DNA from: Flavobacteriales bacterium
GTDB lineage: Bacteria > Bacteroidota > Bacteroidia > Flavobacteriales_F > PHOS-HE28
Direction: 5' to 3'
Length of the DNA: 64,000 nucleotides
Assembly: GCA_016710965.1 (NCBI GenBank)
Contig: JADJTW010000005.1
Span: forward strand, 1 to 64,000
Part shown: positions 43,497 through 52,702 of the stretch, piece by piece
How positions within the stretch are numbered: the stretch's first letter is position 1
Layout of the letters: the number at the start of each line of letters is the position of its first letter
The notes under the pieces: generated by a model
The model's database searches: none
The model's input: the letters and a program-made list of their open reading frames with translations, nothing else
Told to the model about the DNA's origin: nothing
Translations under genes and position numbers: made by a program

Positions 43497-44723
43497 TCAC
43501 GAGAGAAGGGACCGGTACAATTGGGCCGTATCCTCCACCAGCCGACTGTAGTGATAGCGGTCGCGCACGTGCGCCCACCCACCATCGCCCATCACGCGGC
43601 GCTGGGCATCGTTCTCTACCAGAGAGGTCAACTGCGCTGCCAGGCCATCAGCATCGCCGCTCTCGCTCAAGAGGGCGGTCCGGCCGGGTAGGACCACGTT
43701 CTCGATACCGCCCACGCGGGTGCTTACGATGGGCTTGTTGCTGGCCTGCGCCTCGATCAGGCTCACGGGCGTGCCCTCGTTCAAGCTGGTGAGCATGATG
43801 ATGTCCACGCCCGCGTTCACGATATCCACCTCCTTGATCCAACTGGTGAAGGTGATCGTGGCTGACGTCACCGCAGGCTTTCCGTTCACACCGTGGCCGA
43901 AACCGTGGCCGTTGAAGTAGGGGCCGCTCACTTGGCTGAGCCCAAGTTCGTTCACTCGCTCCTGCAGGCGCTCGCGTTCCTCACCATCGCCGACGACGAA
44001 AGCGCGTATACGGCGGCCCGTAGAGCGGCTCACGCGGGAGATCACGTCCAGGAAGAGGTCGTGGTTCTTGATGGGGACCAGGCGGCCGACGATGCCGATA
44101 GCGACCTCATCATCGGCGATGCCGTACACCTTGCGGAAAAGCGCGCGCTTGCGGGCTTGGTCGTCCTGGAACCGGGAGAGGTCGAAGCCCAAGGGGATCA
44201 CGCTCACTTTCTGCTCATCGCAGATGCGGTGCTCGTCCACCAGTTCTTCCTTCTGCTTGTCGCTGATGGCGATGATGCGGGTTGATCGCTTGGCGAGGTA
44301 GCGCTCGATGTTCTTGTACAGCGCTGTGCGCAAGGGCCCGAAATAGCTGTGGAAGACGTGGCCGTGGAATGTGTGTACGATGGCCTTTACGCCCAGGTCA
44401 GCAGCGGCCATGCGGCCCACGGCACCCGCCTTGGCAGCATGCGTATGCACGATGTCGGGCTTGAAATCCTTGATCAGCTTCTTGATCCGGCGGTAGGCCC
44501 CGCGATCGCGCCATGGGGCCACTTCGCGCTGCAGTTCCGGCAGTATCACGGGCTCCACACCGAGCGATTCCAGGATGTGGTGGCTGCCTTCCTCGCTGGC
44601 TTCCTGGCTACCGCCTACGAGCAGTGTCTCGAAATCCCCTGGCAGGTATCTGGTGAGGTATGCTGCGTTGTGCGTAGGTCCTCCGAGGTTGAATCGGTTG
44701 ATGATGCGGAGGATGCGAGGCAT
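43497..44723 (-). CDS. Group 1/GT4 family glycosyltransferase
   Basis: A 408-residue protein with a GT-B fold. The N-terminal part has FNLGGPTHNAAYLTRYL and IVHTHAAKAGAVGRMAA. The C-terminal part has VGRLVPIKNHDLFLD and the nucleotide-sugar-binding EGTPVSLIEAQASNKPIVSTRVGGIENVV. It adds a sugar to the growing polysaccharide in the cytoplasm; donor and acceptor cannot be read. Start chosen at the ATG before PRILRIIN; an earlier open extension overlaps the asnB end. Confidence 0.88.
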   Translation of the reverse strand: MPRILRIINRFNLGGPTHNAAYLTRYLPGDFETLLVGGSQEASEEGSHHILESLGVEPVILPELQREVAPWRDRGAYRRIKKLIKDFKPDIVHTHAAKAGAVGRMAAADLGVKAIVHTFHGHVFHSYFGPLRTALYKNIERYLAKRSTRIIAISDKQKEELVDEHRICDEQKVSVIPLGFDLSRFQDDQARKRALFRKVYGIADDEVAIGIVGRLVPIKNHDLFLDVISRVSRSTGRRIRAFVVGDGEERERLQERVNELGLSQVSGPYFNGHGFGHGVNGKPAVTSATITFTSWIKEVDIVNAGVDIIMLTSLNEGTPVSLIEAQASNKPIVSTRVGGIENVVLPGRTALLSESGDADGLAAQLTSLVENDAQRRVMGDGGWAHVRDRYHYSRLVEDTAQLYRSLLS

Positions 44724-44770
44724 GGTCGGAAGCGCTGGGCGAAGGTAGGCTTGTCGGGTCAGGATGGGGA

Positions 44771-46642
44771 TCAGGCCATGTGCCTCTTCCACCACGCCAT
44801 ATAGACGATCAAGGCATGCACAGTTGCCTGCGAACTGCCGGGATCGGCGCTGCGGAAGCGGATGAGCAGCCGATCCACTTCAGATGAGCGGAGACCCGCT
44901 GCGACAAGCAGATCGGTTTCGATAAGCCTATCGACCATTTCGGAGAGCGGACCCTTGAGCAAGGGGGTGAGAGGAACCTCGAAGCCACGTTTGGCACGCG
45001 CAAGCGTAACCTGGGGAAGCAAGTCCTTGAAAGCATGGCGCAGGATGCTCTTGCCCGAGCCGCGTTGGAATTTCTTCGATGCTGGCAACGAGAAGGCATG
45101 CTCCACCACGCGCATGTCCAGGAAAGGTGTGCGCACTTCCAGGGCGTGCGCCATGCTCGTGAGGTCCACCTTGCGCAGCATGTCATCCACGAGTACGGTA
45201 TGCAGGTCGGCCCAAAGAAGACCATTCAAGTCCTTATGGTTACGGATCGGGGCCGTCATCATGCCGCGTCGTTGGGCGAATTCTGCCTCGCTTCCGCTGG
45301 CGGCGATGAGCGATGCGGCATCCAGTTCATCGTCCCACGAGGCAAGCAACAGGTAGCGCTGCTCTGCGGATAGATGTGCCGAGCGTGCGAAGCGATCGAG
45401 TTGGCGCACCCGATCGGTGAGCGGGTTATTGCGCGACTTGGGAAGCATGCGCCACAGCGGCGCGCCGATCGATGCGAGCAGTTCCACCAGCCCAGGGTCC
45501 GTCATGCGCAGTTCTGCCTGATGCTTCCGGTAGCCGCCGAAGATCTCATCGGCACCATCGCCGCTCAAGGCCACGGTGACGTGCTCGCGCGTCCGTTTGT
45601 TGAGGATGTAGCTCGGCAGCGCGCTTTGGTCCGCGAAGGGCTCATCCATGGAACGGAGCAGCGCATCGTAGTTCGCTGCCAGTTCCTCGTTCCCTAGCGT
45701 GAAGGTGGTGTGCTGCGTGCCCACGTGTTTCGCAACGGCTTCGGCGTATGGCGTTTCGTCATAGTACGCGTCGTTGTAGCCGATGCTGAATGTGCGCAGG
45801 TCGGTCTTGTGGCGTTTCGCCAACGCGGATACGATGCTGCTGTCCAGTCCACCGCTGAGGAAGGTGCCGATGGGCACATCGCTGATCAAGCGGATGCGCA
45901 CGGCATCGTCCATGAGTTCGCGCAGGCGTTCCGTCGGGTCGCTCGCGTGATGGGTATTCGCTGCAGCTTCTTCCGCATGGTACCATCGGTCGGCCTTCGC
46001 GCCGCGCAGGCCCACCGTGATCGCATGACCGGGCTTCAGCTTGTACACGCCTTGCAGCATGCTGAACGGCGCCGGTATGTAATAGTGCGTGAAATACATC
46101 CGCAGCGAAACGGGATCGACCTCCCTGGGTGCGCCCAGTGCGAGGAGCGCGTGCATCTCGCTGGCGAACAGGAAGCGTCCGTCATGTTCGCACCAGAGCA
46201 AGGGCTTCACACCGAAGCGATCGCGCGCCAGGAAGAGCTCGTCCTGCTCCTTGTCGTGGATGGCCAGTGCAAAGAAGCCGTTGAGGTCGTGGAGGAAGGA
46301 GGGACCCTTCAACGTGAATAGGCGTAGGGCAACTTCCGTATCGCTGTGGCTGCGAAACCGATGCCCTTGCGCTTCGAGCTTCGCCCGCAGTTCCTGGAAA
46401 TTGAAGACCTCGCCGTTGAATGCGATGGTGTAGCGCCCCCCATCATCCGTGAAGGGCTGGTGACCGGCACTGCTCGTGTCGATGATGCTCAAGCGACGAT
46501 GGCCGAGCACCGCGCGACCTGCCTTGTACACACCTTCATCATCCGGACCGCGATGCGCGATGCAACGCAAGGCCGCAGCGATCCGATCGCCGGTCGCAGG
46601 CTTGCTGGTGTCGATCTGGTATGATCCGGCTATGCCGCACAT
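44771..46642 (-). CDS. asnB: Glutamine-hydrolysing asparagine synthase
   Basis: A 623-residue protein. It starts MCGIAGSYQ, with the Cys2 nucleophile of the glutaminase domain, followed by RRLSIIDTSSAGHQP. The synthetase domain has the PP-loop FLSGGLDSSIVSAL and SGDGADEIFGGYRKH. Length matches AsnB. It makes asparagine from aspartate and glutamine, or an amidated sugar derivative when it sits in polysaccharide clusters, as here. The order asnB-GT-wza-wzc suggests the second role may apply. A TACGTTCA box is 10 bases upstream. Confidence 0.9.
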   Translation of the reverse strand: MCGIAGSYQIDTSKPATGDRIAAALRCIAHRGPDDEGVYKAGRAVLGHRRLSIIDTSSAGHQPFTDDGGRYTIAFNGEVFNFQELRAKLEAQGHRFRSHSDTEVALRLFTLKGPSFLHDLNGFFALAIHDKEQDELFLARDRFGVKPLLWCEHDGRFLFASEMHALLALGAPREVDPVSLRMYFTHYYIPAPFSMLQGVYKLKPGHAITVGLRGAKADRWYHAEEAAANTHHASDPTERLRELMDDAVRIRLISDVPIGTFLSGGLDSSIVSALAKRHKTDLRTFSIGYNDAYYDETPYAEAVAKHVGTQHTTFTLGNEELAANYDALLRSMDEPFADQSALPSYILNKRTREHVTVALSGDGADEIFGGYRKHQAELRMTDPGLVELLASIGAPLWRMLPKSRNNPLTDRVRQLDRFARSAHLSAEQRYLLLASWDDELDAASLIAASGSEAEFAQRRGMMTAPIRNHKDLNGLLWADLHTVLVDDMLRKVDLTSMAHALEVRTPFLDMRVVEHAFSLPASKKFQRGSGKSILRHAFKDLLPQVTLARAKRGFEVPLTPLLKGPLSEMVDRLIETDLLVAAGLRSSEVDRLLIRFRSADPGSSQATVHALIVYMAWWKRHMA

Positions 46643-46652
46643 TCTATTCTGC

Positions 46653-46660
46653 TGAACGTA
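46653..46660 (-). promoter_or_regulatory. -7-like box TACGTTCA, 10 bases from the asnB start
   Basis: Probable start of the polysaccharide transcription unit. Confidence 0.35.
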
Positions 46661-46724
46661 AATGTCGGCGCGCGGTGGCCGGTACTACTCTGGGTCCACC
46701 TTTCGGGTCGGACATGTCGACCCC

Positions 46725-48113
46725 CTACAGGTGGATCACCTCGCCGTACGCCGCAGCCGCCGCCTCCATGATGGCTTCGCTCATGGTCGGGTGCGGGTGC
46801 ACGGTCTTGATGATCTCGTGGCCGGTGGTCTCCAGCTTGCGGATGCTCACGCACTCGGCGATCATCTCCGTCACGTTCATGCCGATCATGTGCGCGCCCA
46901 GCAGCTCGCCGTACTTGGCATCGAAGATCAGTTTCACGAAGCCGTCCTTGGCACCGGCCGCGCTGGCTTTGCCGCTGGCGCTGAAGGGGAATTTGCCCAC
47001 TTTGATCTCCAGGCCTTTTTCCTTGCACTGTTTCTCGGTCATGCCCACGCTGGCCACTTCGGGGCTGCAATAGGTGCAACCGGGTATGTTGCCGTAGTCC
47101 AGCGTGTGCGGATTGTGCCCAGCGATCTTCTCGACGCAGATGATGCCTTCCGCAGAGGCGACGTGCGCAAGCGCTTGACCTGGAGTAGCATCGCCGATGG
47201 CGTAGTATCCCGGGATATTGGTGGCGTAGTAGCCGTCCACTTTGATCTTGCCTTTGTCAGTGACGATGCCGACCTCTTCCAGGCCGATGCCTTCGATGTT
47301 CGCGGCGATGCCCACAGCGCTCAGCACGATGTCGCATTCCACTTTCTTTTCACCGGCGGCGTTCTTGATCGTTACCACGCAGCCTTTGCCCTTGGTGTCC
47401 ACATTGGTCACCTCGGAGGAGACCATCACCTCGATGCCTTGTTTCTTGAAGCTCTTCTCGAGCTGCTTGCTCACGTCCTCGTCCTCTACGGGCACTATGT
47501 TCGGGAGGAACTCCACAAGCGTCACCTTGGTGCCGATGGCGTTGTAGAAGTAGGCGAACTCGCTGCCGATGGCGCCGCTGCCCACCACCACCATGCTCTT
47601 GGGCTGTTCCGCCAGCACCATGGCTTCGCGGTAGCCGATGATCTTCTTGCCGTCCTGCTTCAAGGCGGGCAGCTCGCGGCTGCGAGCGCCGGTGGCCACG
47701 ATGATGTGCTTGCCTTCCAACACCTGCTTCTTACCGTCGGTGCCGGTCACTTCGATCTTCTTGCCCGGCTGCAACTTGCCCGTGCCCATGATCACGTCGA
47801 TCTTGTTCTTCTTCATCAGGAACTGCACCCCATTGCTCATGCCCTTGGCCACATCGCGGCTGCGTTGCACGATGGCCTTCATATCCGGTGAACCAGCGCC
47901 TACGGCGATGCCGTAATCCTTCGCATGGTTGATGTACTCGAAGACCTGTGCGCTCTTCAGAAGCGCCTTGGTGGGTATGCAGCCCCAGTTGAGGCAGATG
48001 CCGCCAAGCGCCTCACGTTCAACGATGGCTGTCTTCAAACCCAATTGGCTGGCGCGAATGGCGGCCACGTACCCGCCGGGGCCGCTGCCGAGGACGATCA
48101 GATCGTAGCTCAT
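46725..48113 (-). CDS. lpdA: Dihydrolipoyl dehydrogenase (E3)
   Basis: A 462-residue protein from the ATG at MSYDLIVLGSGPGGY. It has FAD-binding GSGPGGYVAA, the redox-active disulfide GGICLNWGCIPT, NAD-binding VVGSGAIGSEFA, and the C-terminal HPHPTMSEAI with the catalytic His-Glu. It re-oxidises lipoamide in pyruvate and oxoglutarate dehydrogenase and glycine cleavage complexes. No E1 or E2 genes are nearby. A TACTTTCG box lies 31 bases upstream. Confidence 0.95.
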   Translation of the reverse strand: MSYDLIVLGSGPGGYVAAIRASQLGLKTAIVEREALGGICLNWGCIPTKALLKSAQVFEYINHAKDYGIAVGAGSPDMKAIVQRSRDVAKGMSNGVQFLMKKNKIDVIMGTGKLQPGKKIEVTGTDGKKQVLEGKHIIVATGARSRELPALKQDGKKIIGYREAMVLAEQPKSMVVVGSGAIGSEFAYFYNAIGTKVTLVEFLPNIVPVEDEDVSKQLEKSFKKQGIEVMVSSEVTNVDTKGKGCVVTIKNAAGEKKVECDIVLSAVGIAANIEGIGLEEVGIVTDKGKIKVDGYYATNIPGYYAIGDATPGQALAHVASAEGIICVEKIAGHNPHTLDYGNIPGCTYCSPEVASVGMTEKQCKEKGLEIKVGKFPFSASGKASAAGAKDGFVKLIFDAKYGELLGAHMIGMNVTEMIAECVSIRKLETTGHEIIKTVHPHPTMSEAIMEAAAAAYGEVIHL

Positions 48114-48144
48114 GATGGTTGGTGCCCGTTCTGTTGCGGGGCGG

Positions 48145-48152
48145 CGAAAGTA
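48145..48152 (-). promoter_or_regulatory. -7-like box TACTTTCG before lpdA
   Basis: One mismatch from TAnnTTTG; 31 bases before the ATG. Confidence 0.35.
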
Positions 48153-48250
48153 ACGATCATGGAAAGGGTGTGCGTAAGTGGCCGATGGACGCGGCTTGCG
48201 CATGTCGAATGGCCGTCTATCTTGGCCGCAAACCAAACCCTCTCATTGCA

Positions 48251-48760
48251 ATGAGCGAAACCAACACCGGCGCTCCCCAGCGCCCAACCTTCCTGACCGT
48301 GCTATGCATCCTCAGCTTCATCGGCTGCGGTCTTGGCATCTTCGGTGGCATCACCGGATACTTCACCAACAAGGCGCTTGTCGGTTCCGGCGATGCCTTG
48401 TCGAGCGAGATCAGCAATTCCATGGATGAGGCCATCGCGAGCGGCGAGATGAGCGATGCAGAGCGTGAGATGGCGAATGCCTTGGGCGATGCGTTGGGCG
48501 GCTCGATGGACTTCGGTGCTATGGCGACCAGTTCATTGGTGCAGGGCCTCATGGCCATCGTCTGCCTCATCGGCGTGTTCATGATGTGGAAGCTGAAGAA
48601 GACCGGCTTCTATGTGTACACCCTGGCGCAGGTGGTAACTGTGGCAGCTCCTTTTATGCTCGTTGGCGGGCTCGCTGGCGGCCTCATGGCCACCTTGGGT
48701 GCCATCTTCCCCATCATCTTCATCATCCTCTATGCGCTCAACCTGAAGCACATGAGCTAA
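48251..48760 (+). CDS. Membrane protein of unknown function
   Basis: A 169-residue protein from the ATG after TTGCA. It has a first membrane segment (TVLCILSFIGCGLGIFGGITG), then an acidic amphipathic loop (MDEAIASGEMSDAEREMANA), then three further segments ending in FPIIFIILYALNLKHMS. No named family was recognised. A TATCTTGG box lies 25 bases upstream, and a strong terminator hairpin follows. Confidence 0.65.
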   Translation: MSETNTGAPQRPTFLTVLCILSFIGCGLGIFGGITGYFTNKALVGSGDALSSEISNSMDEAIASGEMSDAEREMANALGDALGGSMDFGAMATSSLVQGLMAIVCLIGVFMMWKLKKTGFYVYTLAQVVTVAAPFMLVGGLAGGLMATLGAIFPIIFIILYALNLKHMS

Positions 48761-48780
48761 GGAGGATTTCTCCTGAAGAG

Positions 48781-48810
48781 AGAACCCCGCCTCGCAAGAG
48801 GCGGGGTTCT
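48781..48810. terminator. 13-bp hairpin with GCAA tetraloop (bidirectional terminator)
   Basis: AGAACCCCGCCTC pairs perfectly with GAGGCGGGGTTCT around GCAA, followed by TTGTT. It lies between the convergent membrane protein and ridA genes. Confidence 0.85.
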
Positions 48811-48813
48811 TTG

Positions 48814-49191
48814 TTAACCTCTAGTGGCGATCCCGCTGATCTCCACGTTCACCCCGCGTGGCAGTCCTTTCACGGCAACGGCTTCTCTGGCTGGCGGTGT
48901 ATCCTTGAAATAGGTCCCATACACCTCGTTCACCGAAGCATAGTGGGCCATGTCGCTGAGGAAGATGGTCACCTTCACCAAATGGGAGTGATCGAGCCCA
49001 GCGGCGTTCAGAAGGATGCCGATATTGTCCATCACGCGGCGCGTTTCAGCGGCGATGTCGCCGGTATGGAGGTCGCCGTGCTCGTCCAGCGCGATCTGGC
49101 CACTGAGAAAGACAAGATCGCCGGCGGCGATAGCGGGTGTGTACGGTGCGAGCGGCTTGGCGGCGTTGGGTGGGAAGATGGCGGTCTTCAT
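48814..49191 (-). CDS. ridA: RidA family deaminase
   Basis: A 125-residue protein with the YjgF/RidA pattern: AIAAGDLVFLSGQIALDEHG, KVTIFLSDMAHYASVNEVYGTYF and PPAREAVAVKGLPRGVNVEISGIA. The Arg in PPAREAV, needed for imine hydrolysis, is present. RidA removes reactive enamine/imine intermediates released by PLP enzymes in the cytoplasm. It converges with the terminator and is divergent from surE. Confidence 0.9.
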   Translation of the reverse strand: MKTAIFPPNAAKPLAPYTPAIAAGDLVFLSGQIALDEHGDLHTGDIAAETRRVMDNIGILLNAAGLDHSHLVKVTIFLSDMAHYASVNEVYGTYFKDTPPAREAVAVKGLPRGVNVEISGIATRG

Positions 49192-49221
49192 GTGCGCGAA
49201 GATCGATCCTTTTGTCCCGGC

Positions 49222-49229
49222 TAGCTTTG
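49222..49229 (+). promoter_or_regulatory. Bacteroidota -7 box (TAGCTTTG), 6 bases from the surE start
   Basis: Exact TAnnTTTG. At this distance the transcript would begin at or within the start codon. Confidence 0.45.
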
Positions 49230-49235
49230 CCTGCC

Positions 49236-50015
49236 ATGGATGACCGTCCCTTGATCCTCGTCACCAACGACGACGGCATATTCGCTCCTGGCATTCGCAC
49301 ACTGGTGGAGGAGGCGCGCGCATTCGGCCGCGTTCTGGTGGTGGCCCCGGACAAACCGCAGAGCGCCATGGGGCATGCGATCACCATACACAGCTTCCTG
49401 CGTTTGCAGCGTACCGAGCTCATGGAGGGCGTGGAAGCATGGAGCTGCAGCGGAACACCGGTGGACTGCGTGAAGCTGGCGATCTACAAGCTGCTCGGGG
49501 GCAAACGGCCGGACCTATTGGTGAGCGGGATCAACCACGGAAGCAACATCAGCATCAATGTGCTCTACAGCGGTACCATGAGCGCGGCGGTGGAGGGAGC
49601 AATGGAGGGCATCCCCAGCATCGGCTTCAGCCTGATGGACCATGGCATCGAGGCGGACTTCGCGCATGTGCGTCCGGTGGTGCGTTCGGTGGTAGCGAAT
49701 TCGATCAAGCATGGCATGGCCGCCGGCACCTGCCTGAACGTGAATGTGCCCAGGAACCGTGGAGAGGCGCTGAAGGGCATCCGTATCTGCCGCCAGGCCA
49801 AGGCCAATTGGGAGGACGAGTTCGAGACGAGGCTCGATCCCGGCCACAAGGAATATTACTGGCTCAAGGGCGAATTCAAGAGCGAGGACCAGGGCGAGGA
49901 TACCGATGTATGGGCCGTGAAGCACGGCTATGTGAGCGTGGTGCCCGTGCAATACGACATGACCGCGCACCATGCCATGGCGCAGTTGAACAACTGGGAC
50001 CATGCGATCGGATAG
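49236..50015 (+). CDS. surE: 5'/3'-nucleotidase SurE
   Basis: A 259-residue protein with LILVTNDDGIFAPGI (metal-binding DD), APDKPQSAMGHAITI, SGTPVDCVKLA and VSGINHGSNIS, all SurE signatures. It dephosphorylates nucleoside monophosphates and short polyphosphates in the cytoplasm. It heads a plus-strand run with a small membrane protein and lpxB; its end overlaps the next gene by 14 bases. Confidence 0.93.
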   Translation: MDDRPLILVTNDDGIFAPGIRTLVEEARAFGRVLVVAPDKPQSAMGHAITIHSFLRLQRTELMEGVEAWSCSGTPVDCVKLAIYKLLGGKRPDLLVSGINHGSNISINVLYSGTMSAAVEGAMEGIPSIGFSLMDHGIEADFAHVRPVVRSVVANSIKHGMAAGTCLNVNVPRNRGEALKGIRICRQAKANWEDEFETRLDPGHKEYYWLKGEFKSEDQGEDTDVWAVKHGYVSVVPVQYDMTAHHAMAQLNNWDHAIG

Positions 50016-50304
50016 CCAGGCGCTGGGCTTCATCACCGGCGTGCTCGCGCCTGTGATGGGTTTCTTCCTCTACGGGGTGATCTATGTCACCGACATACGA
50101 CCGTACCTGGAATTGAAGGAGTTCGTTCAGGATATCTTCCTCGGTACGCGCCTGTACCAATCCCCGATCCTTTCGCTGGCGCTCATTGCCAACCTGCCGC
50201 TCTTCTTCTTCTATGATCACCGCGATATGCACAAGGCCATGCGCGGTGTCATCATGGCCAGCTTCCTCTACGGCATCGTCATCGTCGTGCTCTGGTTCCT
50301 ATGA
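50002..50304 (+). CDS. Small membrane protein of unknown function
   Basis: A 100-residue protein with three membrane segments (GFITGVLAPVMGFFLYGVIYV, SPILSLALIANLPLFFFY and VIMASFLYGIVIVVLWFL). It overlaps surE by 14 bases and lpxB by four, so translation is coupled. Its position between surE and lpxB suggests a link with lipid A synthesis, but no motif shows it. Confidence 0.7.
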   Translation: MRSDSQALGFITGVLAPVMGFFLYGVIYVTDIRPYLELKEFVQDIFLGTRLYQSPILSLALIANLPLFFFYDHRDMHKAMRGVIMASFLYGIVIVVLWFL

Positions 50305-51425
50305 GCAAGCGGATCTACATCATCGCAGGCGAGGCCAGCGGCGATCTGCACGGCGGCAACTTGGTGCGGGAGCTCTTCGCACAAGCTGACGGTGAAAAGC
50401 CCGTGATCCGTGCGTGGGGCGGTGATCGCATGGCGGCTGCCGGGGCCGACGTCGTGAAGCACTATCGCGAGCTTGCTTTCATGGGCTTCACGCAGGTGGT
50501 CCTGAACCTGCGCACCATCCTGCGCAACATCGAAGCGTGCAAGAGCGACATCGAATCGTTCAAGCCCGATGCGTTGGTGCTTATCGACTATCCCGGATTC
50601 AACCTGCGCATAGCGGAATGGGCCCATGCGAAGGGGATCCTCATCCACTATTACATCAGTCCGCAAGTGTGGGCGTGGAAGAAAGGACGCGTGCATACGA
50701 TCAAGCGCGTGGTGGACCGCATGCATGTCATCCTGCCCTTCGAGCAGGAATGGTACGGTCGCTATGGCATGCAGGTCGATTTCGTCGGTCATCCGCTGCT
50801 TGATGCCATAGAGCAGAGGGGAAGGAACGCTTTGGCACCACTGCCAGGTTATGATGGCCGCCCGGTGGTGGCATTGTTGCCAGGCAGCCGCCGACAGGAG
50901 ATCGCGCGTGTCTTGCCACTGATGGTTCAAGTGGCCGCCCGTTTTCCGCAGCAACGCTTCGTGCTCGCCGCTGCGCCTTCGGTTCCCGATGAGGCGTATG
51001 CCGACCATCTGGCTGGATCTTCGATCGCCGTGGTGAAAGAGCGCACCTACGATGTGCTTCGTCATGCACGTGCGGCATTGGTCACCAGCGGCACGGCCAC
51101 CTTGGAGACTGCGCTCTTCGGCGTGCCCGAAGTGGTGTGCTACAGCGGCAGTGCGATCAACGTGTGGATCGCCAAGCGGCTCGTCGATATCGAATTCATC
51201 AGCTTGGTGAACCTGATCATGGGCCGTGAGGTGGTGCGCGAACTGATACAGGACGAACTGACCGTGGATGCCTTGAGCGCCGAGCTGGAGAAGCTCCTGG
51301 CCAAAGGGACCTATCGAGAGGCCATGCTCGTCGCCTTGGCCGATCTAAGGAACAAGCTCGGTGGGCCCGGCGCCAGCGCCAAGGTGGCTGCGAGCGTGTG
51401 GAAAAGTCTACGGGCATCCTCCTGA
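50301..51425 (+). CDS. lpxB: Lipid-A-disaccharide synthase
   Basis: A 374-residue GT19 protein. It has IYIIAGEASGDLHGGNLVREL at the start, then YIDYPGFN-like LVLIDYPGFNLRIA, YISPQVWAWKKGR and LLPGSRRQEIARVLP, and the C-terminal TSGTATLETALFGVPEVVCY. It joins UDP-2,3-diacylglucosamine and lipid X to form the lipid A disaccharide at the inner membrane. It shows that the organism makes lipopolysaccharide. It is in the surE operon. Confidence 0.95.
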   Translation: MSKRIYIIAGEASGDLHGGNLVRELFAQADGEKPVIRAWGGDRMAAAGADVVKHYRELAFMGFTQVVLNLRTILRNIEACKSDIESFKPDALVLIDYPGFNLRIAEWAHAKGILIHYYISPQVWAWKKGRVHTIKRVVDRMHVILPFEQEWYGRYGMQVDFVGHPLLDAIEQRGRNALAPLPGYDGRPVVALLPGSRRQEIARVLPLMVQVAARFPQQRFVLAAAPSVPDEAYADHLAGSSIAVVKERTYDVLRHARAALVTSGTATLETALFGVPEVVCYSGSAINVWIAKRLVDIEFISLVNLIMGREVVRELIQDELTVDALSAELEKLLAKGTYREAMLVALADLRNKLGGPGASAKVAASVWKSLRASS

Positions 51426-51443
51426 GCCCCCTGCCCATCCGGG

Positions 51444-51451
51444 TACCTTTG
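51444..51451 (+). promoter_or_regulatory. Bacteroidota -7 box (TACCTTTG) before the SpoIID-like gene
   Basis: Exact TAnnTTTG in the gap after lpxB, 23 bases before the GTG start. Confidence 0.4.
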
Positions 51452-51474
51452 CCGCGCCAGAGCCTTACCCTGCT

Positions 51475-52679
51475 GTGCGTTCCCTCACCTTCATCATTGC
51501 TTCGCTCGCTACCGTGCTTACCTGTGCGCAGCGCAATGCGTTGGAGCGCGAGTTGCGCGTAGGCCTCTTCAATGAGGGCTCGCCGGCGCAGCTGCTGGTG
51601 ATGGGAGCGGGAGGCAATTGCATGGTGCTGGCCGATGGCGTGCGCAAGGGCGAGCTCACGACCGCCGATGGCTTGCGCATACGGGTCGCCGACGGGAGGC
51701 TCAGCGCCAAGTCGCTCGCGCTGGCTTTCACCGCGAAGCGGATAGAGATCCGCCCCTTGGGCGAGGGCTTTCGCATGCGCGATCCCGCGAAGCAGCATGC
51801 CGAGCGGGCATATCCAGGCGTGCTGGAAGTGAGCGTGGTGAACGGTCGTTTGCAGCTCATCGATCGCGTGCCCCTCGAAGCGTATACCGCCGGCGTGGTG
51901 AGCGCCGAAGCAGGGAAGGAGCACCACCAGGAATATTACAAGCTGCAAAGCGTGAGCTGCCGCACCTATGCCCTCACCAACCAGACCAAGCACAAGCTCG
52001 ATGGCTTCGACCTCTGCGATGGAGTCCACTGCCAGGTCTTCCAGGGCCGCAACCGCAACGACAGCATCAGCATGGCGGTACGTGCCACGCGGGGCCTCGT
52101 GATCGTCGATCCCGACATCAAGCTCATCCATGCCACCTTCCACAGCAACTGCGGCGGCGAGACCATGAACGCCGAAGACCTCTGGAGCAAGAGCGAACCG
52201 TACTTGCGGGCAACGGTCGATACGTTCTGCACGAGCGCGCCCCATGCACGCTGGGAGAAGACCATGGCCCGCAGCGAGTGGCTCGACTACCTCGAGCGCC
52301 GCTACGGGTTGAAAGCGTTGAATACGAGCGCGACCGATGCCGTCCTGCACTATGAGCCGCACTGCCGCGATCTGTACTTGGGCAACACCTGGCCGTTGAT
52401 CCCTTGAAGCATGTACGCGAAGACCTGCGATTGAAGAGCACCTTCTTCTCCGTGGACACCAGTGGCGACAACGTTGTGCTCAAGGGCCGTGGCTTCGGGC
52501 ATGCGGTGGGCCTTTGCCAGGAAGGCGCCATGGCTATGGCCCGGGCTGGATACAGTTACACCGACATTCTCCACCATTATTACAGCAGCGTTCATCTGGT
52601 GGATCTTGCCACGCTCGATTTCTTCCGCGATGATTCGGCTGTGCCCGTAGGCCTGGGAGGTGGCCCCAAGCAGCGGTGA
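51475..52679 (+). CDS. SpoIID/LytB domain protein, frameshifted near 52403
   Basis: The GTG start is followed by a signal-like segment (RSLTFIIASLATVLTCA). The SpoIID domain reads VPLEAYTAGVVSAEAGKEHH, SCRTYALTN and HSNCGGETMNAEDLW. The frame then ends at 52407, while the conserved end (REDLRLKSTFFSV, then GRGFGHAVGLCQEGAMAMA) continues in the next frame to 52679. One extra base in the CCC run near 52401-52403 would restore a protein of about 401 residues. SpoIID proteins cut peptidoglycan glycan strands. The shift may be a consensus error, since the second part is fully conserved. Confidence 0.8.
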
Positions 52680-52688
52680 GCACGAGGA

Positions 52689-52696
52689 TACTTTCG
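52689..52696 (+). promoter_or_regulatory. -7-like box TACTTTCG, 6 bases from the methyltransferase start
   Basis: Supports the ATG at 52703 over the GTG at 52676. Confidence 0.35.
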
Positions 52697-52702
52697 CCGC
52701 CC

